A stretch of 64,000 nt of DNA, taken from positions 1-64,000 of the forward strand of contig JBBIMP010000022.1 in the NCBI GenBank assembly GCA_037444305.1, written 5' to 3'. The DNA is from JBBIMP01 sp037444305 (GTDB taxonomy: Bacteria; Acidobacteriota; UBA6911). Under the pieces are notes generated by a model, which saw only the letters and a list, made by a program, of their open reading frames with translations, ran no database searches and had not been told where the DNA came from. Below are positions 1 to 6,971 of the stretch, in pieces (position 1 is the first letter of the stretch; the number at the start of each line of letters is the position of its first letter). A program made the position numbers and the translations under genes.

Positions 1-39
1 TTTCACCAGAACGCGATCGTGCAAAGGTCTGACTTTCAT
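1..39 (-). CDS. groES: Co-chaperonin GroES, N-terminal 13 codons only
   Basis: The minus strand from 39 reads MKVRPLHDRVLVK, the conserved N-terminus of the 10-kDa chaperonin that caps GroEL in the cytoplasm. The rest of the gene, and presumably groEL, lies beyond the left edge. An AGAGGA Shine-Dalgarno motif sits about 5 bases before the ATG. The upstream leader carries a perfect CIRCE operator and a strong sigma70-like promoter, as expected for an HrcA-controlled groESL operon. The peptide is short but very characteristic. Confidence 0.93.
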   Translation of the reverse strand, partial: MKVRPLHDRVLVK

Positions 40-63
40 GGATTTCCTCTCCTTTGACTGATC

Positions 64-86
64 GAAGCACTTACTATATGTGCTTC
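64..86 (-). promoter_or_regulatory. Inverted repeat in the groES leader
   Basis: GAAGCAC at 64-70 and GTGCTTC at 80-86 form a perfect 7-bp inverted repeat around a 9-base AT-rich spacer. It lies downstream of the predicted transcription start and about 25 bases before the groES ATG. In the transcript it would be a 7-bp hairpin with a 9-base loop. The 9-base spacing and the GCAC/GTGC core recall CIRCE, so it could be a decayed second operator or a 5' mRNA stabilising stem. The role is inferred. Confidence 0.5.
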
Positions 87-111
87 ATTTAATTAATGTT
101 AATGCCTTTTG

Positions 112-138
112 TTAGCACTCAAGGAAGGTGAGTGCTAA
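112..138 (-). promoter_or_regulatory. CIRCE operator (HrcA binding site)
   Basis: TTAGCACTC at 112-120 and GAGTGCTAA at 130-138 are separated by exactly 9 bases. This is a perfect match to the CIRCE element bound by the heat-shock repressor HrcA. It overlaps the -10 hexamer and the expected start site of the groES promoter, so bound repressor would block RNA polymerase. Confidence 0.95.
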
Positions 139-166
139 TAATACCGGCAGGACGGTCCACTGTCAA
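138..166 (-). promoter_or_regulatory. groES sigma70-like promoter
   Basis: On the minus strand a consensus -35 TTGACA (166-161), a 17-base spacer and a near-consensus -10 TATTAT (143-138) precede groES. The -10 abuts CIRCE, giving a strong vegetative promoter under HrcA repression rather than a sigma32-type promoter. Confidence 0.85.
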
Positions 167-178
167 TAGACGGCGCCG

Positions 179-427
179 TTAACGCCGGGAAGGCTTTTTC
201 GCTTTATACCGTGTGATTCGCTTGGAGAGCGTGTTTCGATGGATCCCGAGGATCTCGGAGACCCGCATCAGGTGCCCGTTGTTGCGGCGGAGGACCTCGG
301 CGATGAAGCAGTATTCAAACTGCTCCACGGCTTCGGAGAACAGAATCCCCTTGTCGATCATCTCCTCGCAGATATTCTCCAGGCGTTCCTTGAGCCGGGG
401 TTGCGCCCTGCCGGGAGTGTCGGTCAT
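179..427 (-). CDS. Fis-family helix-turn-helix DNA-binding protein
   Basis: An 82-residue protein starting MTDTPGR. Its last 45 residues match the Fis-type HTH found at the C-terminus of NtrC-family activators and in Fis: an A/F-rich helix, then R-R-N-N-G near residues 47-51 and a recognition helix LGIHRNTLSKRI at about 60-71. There is no AAA+ or receiver domain, so it is a stand-alone nucleoid or regulatory protein. Its ATG overlaps the stop of the upstream cvpA-like gene (ATGA at 424-427), so the two are co-transcribed. The target genes are unknown. Confidence 0.8.
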   Translation of the reverse strand: MTDTPGRAQPRLKERLENICEEMIDKGILFSEAVEQFEYCFIAEVLRRNNGHLMRVSEILGIHRNTLSKRITRYKAKKPSRR

Positions 428-972
428 TTGGAATCCCCGCTTTCTTTCATTGATTGGAGCAGCTTTTTGTACTGTTGCTCGAACTTGATCCTCAGATCCT
501 CGGGAACCAGCAGGACGGCAGCCCGCGCCCCCGCGAGCACGAAGGGGGCCAGCATGGATCGCGTCACGAGGTTTTCCCGCACGGGGAAGGCGATCAAAGC
601 CAGGACGACCACCGACGCCACCGCCCATCCCCTGAGGAAGCCGTACACGCCCCCCAGCAGCCGGTCGATCCACTGGACGGACGCGGCCTTCAGGAACCTG
701 TTCACCAGGAAGGCTGCGAGCGCGCCCGTGAGGATGCATGCCAGAAAAACCGCCAGGAAGCCCGCAAGACCGGCCGCCGTTTCGCTCAGCCCGAATGGCG
801 AGAGCAGGGCCGAAGCTTCGCGATAGTAGAAGGCGGCCAGAAAGAACCCGCCGATCAAGGCCGCCAGGCTGATGATCTCCCGCGCCAGCCCCTTGGTGAG
901 CGCAAGGCCGGTGGAAATAAGGACCACTGCCGCGATCGCATAATCCAGAAACGTCCACTGAGTCCAATCCAT
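424..972 (-). CDS. CvpA family inner-membrane protein
   Basis: A 182-residue membrane protein starting MDWTQWTFLDYAIAAVV. It has four hydrophobic segments at about 8-28, 32-52, 68-92 and 105-125, the CvpA/DedE topology, and the family-type LTKGLAREI turn after the first helix. CvpA homologues are linked to colicin V production and envelope homeostasis. I chose the internal ATG at 972 because the longer frame adds a Pro-rich N-terminus unlike the family. It overlaps the Fis-like gene by 4 bases. The distal 50 residues are polar and probably cytoplasmic. Confidence 0.85.
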   Translation of the reverse strand: MDWTQWTFLDYAIAAVVLISTGLALTKGLAREIISLAALIGGFFLAAFYYREASALLSPFGLSETAAGLAGFLAVFLACILTGALAAFLVNRFLKAASVQWIDRLLGGVYGFLRGWAVASVVVLALIAFPVRENLVTRSMLAPFVLAGARAAVLLVPEDLRIKFEQQYKKLLQSMKESGDSK

Positions 973-1099
973 GACCGGGGTCCCGCAGATTGACGGCCGG
1001 CGCTGCCTCGGCCCTGGGGAACCGGAAGTCGCCGGGGCCTTAGTAAATGGCAAGGGGTGGGCGAATGTCAACCAAACAGTTGGCGGCGCGTTGGCGGGC

Positions 1100-1999
1100 T
1101 CAGTCGAAGCGCGATTCGGTCAGTCGCCGGTAGGCTTCCATGTATTTTTCGGTGGTCGCGCGGACGACCGTTTCCGGGAGCTCCGGCCCGGGAGGCTGCT
1201 TGTTGAAGCGGATCTGCTCGAGGTAATCGCGCACGAACTGTTTATCGTACGACGGCTGCGCCCTGCCCGGCCGGTAGCCTTCCAGCGGCCAGAAGCGTGA
1301 GGCGTCCGGCGTGAGGACTTCGTCGCAGAGGGTGATTTCGCCCTCGCAGAGGCCGAATTCGAACTTCGCATCCGCTATGATGATCCCCTTCTCCAGGGCG
1401 TATTCCGAGGCCCGGCAGTAGATCTCGAGCGTGAGCCTGCGCAGCGCTTCGGCGGTTTCCTGCCCGACGATTTCCGCCGCGCGCTCGAAGGGGATGTTGA
1501 TGTCGTGCCCGGAGGCCTCCTTGGTGGCGGGCGTGAAAATGGGTTCCGGCAGCCGGCCGGACTCGCGCAGCCCTTCGGGCAGGCGGATGCCGCAGACTTC
1601 ACCCGAATCGGCATATTCCTTCCAGCCCGAGCCCGAGAGATAGCCCCGGGCGACGCATTCGATGGGGAATATTTCCGCCCGTTTTGCGAGCATGCTGCGC
1701 AGGCGCAACGGGTCGAGGTAGGGCTTCAGCTCCGGGGGGTACTTTTCCACGTCGGCCGTTATCAGGTGGTTCCGGACGATCTTTTCCGTCCTGCCGAACC
1801 AGAAGCGCGACAACTGGGTGAGGACGGTGCCCTTCATCGGTATCGGCGTGGGCATCACGACATCGAAGGCGGAAATCCGGTCGGTGGCGATGAGCAGCAG
1901 GTTTTCGCCCACTTCGTAGACATCCCGGACCTTTCCCCGGCGGTAGAGGGCGAAGCCCTCCAGATCCATCTGCACGCACACGTCGTGCTCATGATGCAT
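1100..1999 (-). CDS. purC: Phosphoribosylaminoimidazole-succinocarboxamide synthase (SAICAR synthetase)
   Basis: A 299-residue cytosolic enzyme of purine synthesis, ligating aspartate to CAIR with ATP to make SAICAR. Diagnostic stretches are the nucleotide-binding YRRGKVRDVYE near the N-terminus, TDRISAFDVVMPTPI, IPIEC-type VARGYLSGSGW, and the C-terminal IIADAKFEFG and DEVLTPDASRFWP. Length suits the longer PurC type. The start at 1999 has a GGAGAA ribosome site 4 bases upstream. It begins 35 bases after smc ends and is probably co-transcribed with it. Confidence 0.97.
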   Translation of the reverse strand: MHHEHDVCVQMDLEGFALYRRGKVRDVYEVGENLLLIATDRISAFDVVMPTPIPMKGTVLTQLSRFWFGRTEKIVRNHLITADVEKYPPELKPYLDPLRLRSMLAKRAEIFPIECVARGYLSGSGWKEYADSGEVCGIRLPEGLRESGRLPEPIFTPATKEASGHDINIPFERAAEIVGQETAEALRRLTLEIYCRASEYALEKGIIIADAKFEFGLCEGEITLCDEVLTPDASRFWPLEGYRPGRAQPSYDKQFVRDYLEQIRFNKQPPGPELPETVVRATTEKYMEAYRRLTESRFD

Positions 2000-2034
2000 T
2001 GGCTTCTCCTCTGCGCCGGGGCGCCGCACAGAGC

Positions 2035-5000
2035 TCAGCTGGCCCTTGCCTCCGCGCGCGGCCTGAAATCCACTCCGACGATCTTGGACACGCCGGGCTC
2101 TTCCATCGTCACGCCGTACAGGAAGTCGGCCACCTCCATGGTCTTCTTGTTGTGGGTGACCAGGATGAACTGCGTCTCCTTGCTCAACTCCGAGATCAGC
2201 GAGGCGAATCGCTGCACGTTGGCATCGTCCAGGGGCGCATCCACCTCGTCGAGCACGCAGAACGGGCTGGGCCGGTACCGGAAGATCGCGATGAGCAGCG
2301 CGAGCGCCGTCAGCGCTTTCTCGCCGCCGGAGAGCAGAAGGATGTTCTGCAGCTTTTTCCCGGGGGGTTGCGCGATGATGTCGACTCCGCTCTCGAGGAT
2401 GTCCGTCTCGTCCAGGAGGCGAAGGTCGCACTGCCCCCCCCTGAAGAGCATTTTGAAGACATCGTGGAAATTCCGCCGGATATTGTCGAAGGCGTCGCGG
2501 AACTGCTCGAGCGAGCGCCGGTTGATTTCGGCAATCGCCTTCTGCGTGTCCGCAATCGACTGCTCGATGTCGGCCCGCTGGTTGACGAGGAACCGGTAGC
2601 GCTCCTCCAGCTCCTGGTATTCTTCCAGAGCCCGCATGTTGATAGCGCCGAAGTTTTCGACCTTTTCCCGGAGCTCGTCGTAGGCGCGGCGAACCTCATC
2701 GAAGTCCGACTGCCACTGCTCATCGCCGATCTCGGCCACGATCTCCTCGAGCGGCCTGTGGTACTCCTCGATGCAGCTCTGCCCCAGGTGATCCAGCTCG
2801 CTTTCCAGGCGCGTCTTGTCGATCTCGATGGCGCTGCGCGTCTCCATGGCTTCTTCGCGGCAGGCGTGCAGCCTGCGGCTCTCCTCTTCGAGCGACGCGA
2901 CCTCGCTCCGCCTGGCGGCGAGGACCTGTTGCCGCTCCGCCTGTCCCGCCTCGGCCTGCTCGATCCCGCCGGCCAGCTCTGCCAGACGGGCATCGGCTTG
3001 CTGCAGGGCGATGCCCAGCGAAGCGATTTCCTCGCGCGTCCGGGTTTCCTCGGCGCGGTGCGACTCGGCCTTGCGCCGCAGTTCCTCGCCCTCTGCCCCC
3101 AGCCGCCGCAACTCGTTGTCGGCGCCGGCGAGGCGTTCTTTCTTGACCGCGTGCTCGGACAACAGCTGGGAGAGCTTCCTGGCCAGACCTGTGCTCTCGG
3201 ACCGGAGCATGTCCAGCCGCGCGGCCATGAACTTCAAATCCGCATCGCCGGACCGGCCGCGCTCCTCCGCTTCGGCGATGCCCGCATCGGCCTGCCGGAG
3301 ACCCGCTTCGAACCTGGCCTTCTCCTCGGCAAGCTGCGCAAGTTCCGCCGCCGCGACGCTCTCGCCCTGGGCGGCTTTGCGGATTTCAGACTCCAGCCGC
3401 TCTACTTCCAGCCGCAGCCCGACCAGCTCGATATCCAGCCGGCGCGCCTCTCCGGCGAGCTGCTTCAGCGCCTCGGCGACGGCGGCCTGCTCCTGCTTCA
3501 ACCGGGCCTGCTCCGCCCGCGCGGCCTCTATCCCTCCCCGCAGTCCGGACAGCCGTCCCTCCAGCTCGCGCTTTTCGCGCTTCAGGGCGAGAAAACCCGC
3601 CATCGATTTTCTCTCCCCGGCGGCGGCCAGCGTGCCGCGGGGCGAGTAGGCCTCCCCCGCGAGGGTCAGGAAATTGCCCCCGGCCCGTTCCTCAGCCAGC
3701 CGGAACGCCGTGGGCAGGTCCGTCACCATGATCGTGGAGGCGTACTCCGGAAGAGCGCGCTCGAAGGCATGGCGCACATCCTCGCGCATGCGGAGGATCT
3801 CGTCGAGGTACCCGACCACACCCTCTCCGCTGACCGCCGGTCTCCGGGAGAGCTCGCCGCGCCTGTGCCCGTTGCGCAACGTCATGAAGGTGCAGCGCCC
3901 GGCGCCCACCTGCCGGACCCTCTCCACGTTTTTGACGGCCTCGTCCATCCCGTCCACCAGGATGTACTGCAGCGGATCGTTGAGGTAATCCTCGACCGCG
4001 CTCTCGTAGGAAGCGTCGGTTTCCACGCAGTCCGCCAGCGTCCGCGCCTTGAGCTGCTCTTCGCCGGGCACCCGCGCCGACAGAAACTTCTGTACGCCCT
4101 CCGAGTAGTTGCTGCGCCTGCGCTCGATCTCCTCGAGAGAGGACAGCCGGTGCCGGCCTATGGAGTGCTCTTCCTGCTTGGCCGCCAGATCGCTCGAGAC
4201 CTCCTCGCACCGCCGGGCGGTCTCGGAGGAACGGTTCTCCTGTTCCGCCAGGCTGCGCGCGACCTCCGCATGCCGGATTTCCGCTTCATTCCGCATCTGC
4301 CGCGCTGCCGCGAGTTGCTGTTCGAAAGCGGTTCGTTCCCCGGCCTTGACCTTCCGCTCTTCTTCCAGCCTCGCCGTGCGGGCTTCGATGCGGCTGAGAT
4401 TCTCCTGGCAGCGGACCTGCAGGTTGTGCAGCTCGGTCAGCTTTCCCGCCCGGTTGATCAGGAAGAGCCGTGTCTCTTCCATCTTCCGCTCCGTCTCGCG
4501 GATCGCCTCCTGCACCGCCTCGCTCCGCGACTGCTCGGTCTCGAGCGCCTGCTGCTCGCCGGCGATTTCCTGCTCCAGCGCCAGGCGCGCCCTGCCGAGC
4601 CGCTCCTTTTCGCGCAGCGCCAGGTCCGAGCGGTCGGAAACCGCCCGCAGCTCCGCGGCCAGTTCTTCCAGCCGGCCTTCCAGCGATGCGCGGCGATTCT
4701 CCTGGTTCATCCTGCTGTTTCCGGCGTTTCCCGCCTCGAGCCGCAACCCGGCAAGCGTCTCCCGGAACCCGTTGAGCGTCTCTTCTTCCAGGCGGCAGGA
4801 TTCCTGCGCCGCCGCTCTCGCCCCCTCCTGGCGCGCGAGCCTGGCCAGGATTTCCTGCTCCTGCTCGCGGGCTCCCCGGTAGCGCGCCAGGCATTCCCGC
4901 AGCTTTTCCTGCAGCTGCCGGTGGCTCAATCCCATCCTGAGTCTGTGAATTCCTCTCAATTCCTCGCGCAGCCGCGCGTAGCGCCGGGCTTTGGCCGCCT

Positions 5001-5640
5001 GGCGGCGGAGGGAATTCAGCTGGCGCTCCACTTCCCGGACGATGTCGTTTACCCGAAGAAGGTTCTGCCGGGCCAGCTCGAGCTTGGCCTCGGCCGAATA
5101 GCGGCGGCTCTTGAAGAGAGTGACGCGCGCGGCCTCCTCGATCAGGCTTCTGCGATCGGCCGGCTTGGAACTGAGGATCTGGCTGATACGTCCCTGTTCG
5201 ATGATGGCATAGGAATTGTGACCGAGTCCGGTGCCTTCGAACAGGGCCTGGATGTCCTTGAGCCGGCACTTGCGCCCCTCCAGGTAGTACTCGCTCTCGC
5301 CGCTGCGATAGAGCCGCCTGCCGACCGTGAATCCTTCCGGCCTCAGCGAGAGGTTTTCCGGCACCGTGAAGTTCGGCGCCAGCTGCATGGTGAGCACCAC
5401 CTCGGCAAACCCCGTGGGCTTGCGCGCCTGCGTACCGTTGAATATCACCCCCTCCATCCGGTCCGTGCGGAGGCTCTTGGCGCTCTGTTCGCCCACAACC
5501 CAGCTGATGGCATCGGCGATGTTGCTCTTGCCGCAGCCGTTCGGTCCCACGATCGCGGTGCAGCCCTCGTGAAACAGCACCTGCGTCTTGTCGCAGAACG
5601 ATTTGAAGCCGATGATGTCGAGTTTCTGAATCTGATGCAT
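2035..5640 (-). CDS. smc: Chromosome segregation protein SMC
   Basis: A complete 1201-residue SMC ATPase, the core of the bacterial condensin that organises and segregates the nucleoid. The N-terminal head has Walker A GPNGCGKS at residues 32-39. Long Glu/Arg-rich coiled coils flank a hinge at about 530-660. The C-terminal head has the LSGGEK signature at about 1103-1108 and Walker B VLDEVDAPLDD at about 1128-1138. Length is normal for the family. The kleisin partners ScpA/ScpB are not in this window. The start MHQIQKLDI matches the family, whose first strand lies just before GFKSF. Confidence 0.98.
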   Translation of the reverse strand: MHQIQKLDIIGFKSFCDKTQVLFHEGCTAIVGPNGCGKSNIADAISWVVGEQSAKSLRTDRMEGVIFNGTQARKPTGFAEVVLTMQLAPNFTVPENLSLRPEGFTVGRRLYRSGESEYYLEGRKCRLKDIQALFEGTGLGHNSYAIIEQGRISQILSSKPADRRSLIEEAARVTLFKSRRYSAEAKLELARQNLLRVNDIVREVERQLNSLRRQAAKARRYARLREELRGIHRLRMGLSHRQLQEKLRECLARYRGAREQEQEILARLARQEGARAAAQESCRLEEETLNGFRETLAGLRLEAGNAGNSRMNQENRRASLEGRLEELAAELRAVSDRSDLALREKERLGRARLALEQEIAGEQQALETEQSRSEAVQEAIRETERKMEETRLFLINRAGKLTELHNLQVRCQENLSRIEARTARLEEERKVKAGERTAFEQQLAAARQMRNEAEIRHAEVARSLAEQENRSSETARRCEEVSSDLAAKQEEHSIGRHRLSSLEEIERRRSNYSEGVQKFLSARVPGEEQLKARTLADCVETDASYESAVEDYLNDPLQYILVDGMDEAVKNVERVRQVGAGRCTFMTLRNGHRRGELSRRPAVSGEGVVGYLDEILRMREDVRHAFERALPEYASTIMVTDLPTAFRLAEERAGGNFLTLAGEAYSPRGTLAAAGERKSMAGFLALKREKRELEGRLSGLRGGIEAARAEQARLKQEQAAVAEALKQLAGEARRLDIELVGLRLEVERLESEIRKAAQGESVAAAELAQLAEEKARFEAGLRQADAGIAEAEERGRSGDADLKFMAARLDMLRSESTGLARKLSQLLSEHAVKKERLAGADNELRRLGAEGEELRRKAESHRAEETRTREEIASLGIALQQADARLAELAGGIEQAEAGQAERQQVLAARRSEVASLEEESRRLHACREEAMETRSAIEIDKTRLESELDHLGQSCIEEYHRPLEEIVAEIGDEQWQSDFDEVRRAYDELREKVENFGAINMRALEEYQELEERYRFLVNQRADIEQSIADTQKAIAEINRRSLEQFRDAFDNIRRNFHDVFKMLFRGGQCDLRLLDETDILESGVDIIAQPPGKKLQNILLLSGGEKALTALALLIAIFRYRPSPFCVLDEVDAPLDDANVQRFASLISELSKETQFILVTHNKKTMEVADFLYGVTMEEPGVSKIVGVDFRPRAEARAS

Positions 5641-5700
5641 ATGCCGATCAACTCTCCGGGCGGCGGACGCGGCGGTTGACCGCTCCGCGGCCGCATTTGC

Positions 5701-6693
5701 TCACTTCTTTCCCCCGCCCGGTTTTGAAACCTGATTGCCAGGGCGCGCCTTCCGGCCCGCTGCCTCCTCGGGATCCTCCGGCACCGGCAGGCTGCTCCGG
5801 AAAAACCGGACGACCTGCCTGTCGTAGGCTTCCATCTCCTCCGCCTTCATCATCCGCACCCTGGAGAGCGGCAATAGCTCCATTTGCTTGTCGGCCCGAA
5901 GCCGATGGTAGACCGGCGCGGCGAGGCGGGTCATCTCCGCCCGATTCTCCCCCTGCAGGAAGAGGACCCGGCACTTCTCCAGGCGCTCGACGGGAACCTC
6001 GACAAAGAAGTTCTCCACGGATGATCCCCGCACCAGCGCCAGCATCCAACGGCATCCGTGCTCGATGAAAGCGCTCTCGGGAAATATTCCCCGTCGCAGT
6101 CTGAGCCGCAGAAACTCGTTTGCCGTGTTGAAGGGCGAGTCCGCCACCACGGCCTTGATCTCGGAACGCCTCGCGGCTGCGCCCAGCGCTCCCCTGGCCT
6201 TCACGTCCACGCCCCATACGCCCGCCTGCCTGGTATCCACTCCAGGGCGGGCCAGCATCAGGTCGAGCGCCGCAAGGATGTCGGCTTCATCATGAAGCCC
6301 GATCGCGTTTCCCCGATCGAGCAGCGCGCCTTTTTGGCTTCTGCGGAAAACCAGCGAGTGATAGCCGCGCTCCTTCAGCCTGGCGGCAAGGCTGAGAACA
6401 TCGGAGCGGCCCAGCTCGAATCCCGGAGCCAGCAATATCCCCGGCGATCCCTTGGCGCCAGGGATAAACCAAGCCTCCAGCAATCTCCCCTGCTCGGTTT
6501 CCCAAACGAATTCTTCGAAGGTGAGAAGAAAGGTCGAAGGCGTGACAGCCTCGACGAAATCCCCCGGGTTTGTAACCCAATAGGATATCGCGCCAAAAAA
6601 GAGAATAAGCCCGGCAAACGCAACAAAAAAAAGCACCAACAGCCTGCGCAGCCACTTGCGGCCGCGCTTTTGCGCCGGCCTCTTCTTCTTCAT
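5701..6693 (-). CDS. Membrane-anchored alpha/beta-hydrolase-like protein, nucleophile apparently lost
   Basis: A 330-residue protein starting MKKKRPAQKRGRK, with a basic N-terminus and one membrane span at about 17-39. The remainder looks like an alpha/beta hydrolase: ILLAPGFELGRSD resembles the oxyanion strand, GYHSLVFRRSQKG follows, and VVADSPF follows the expected nucleophile elbow. At the elbow, where GxSxG is expected, the sequence is GVWGVDVKARG with no serine. It may be a pseudo-enzyme with a binding or scaffolding role. It is the first gene upstream of smc, 60 bases away, and probably in the same transcript. The start at 6693 was chosen because the upstream part lacks a signal-like sequence. 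Confidence 0.65.
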   Translation of the reverse strand: MKKKRPAQKRGRKWLRRLLVLFFVAFAGLILFFGAISYWVTNPGDFVEAVTPSTFLLTFEEFVWETEQGRLLEAWFIPGAKGSPGILLAPGFELGRSDVLSLAARLKERGYHSLVFRRSQKGALLDRGNAIGLHDEADILAALDLMLARPGVDTRQAGVWGVDVKARGALGAAARRSEIKAVVADSPFNTANEFLRLRLRRGIFPESAFIEHGCRWMLALVRGSSVENFFVEVPVERLEKCRVLFLQGENRAEMTRLAAPVYHRLRADKQMELLPLSRVRMMKAEEMEAYDRQVVRFFRSSLPVPEDPEEAAGRKARPGNQVSKPGGGKK

Positions 6694-6743
6694 GCCGAAT
6701 TCGCTCCCGAAATCATCGTTCACACGCTTGACAAGCGAGCGCC

Positions 6744-6773
6744 AATATAGCACAGCAGAAAAATGGGAGCCAA
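6744..6773 (-). promoter_or_regulatory. Candidate promoter for the hydrolase-smc-purC transcript
   Basis: On the minus strand TTGGCT (6773-6768), 18 bases, then TATATT (6749-6744) lie about 50 bases upstream of the hydrolase start at 6693. This is an acceptable sigma70-like match in an AT-richer gap. The rest of gap 6694-6971 shows nothing else. Confidence 0.35.
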
Positions 6774-6971
6774 CAAAATAACAATATGATGGGGTTCTGC
6801 GGCCGCTCGCCACTATATCTTGTTACTAGGCCGTTTAGGCGCAGTAGCTTGCCTCACGGAGTCAGGGAGAGGATCGGCTCGTGCAGGCCGGAGACCGCTT
6901 TTTCCCCGCTGTCGGCCCGCCGCCGCGCAGTCGGTCTTCGGGCAAGTTGTGGGACTTCTGCCCGGCCGCTG

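Noticed and set aside
1999..5679. A 1226-codon open frame on the plus strand opposite smc
   Set aside because: It is the antisense shadow of the smc and purC coding region in high-GC DNA, with low-complexity composition and no domain; the minus-strand SMC is unambiguous.
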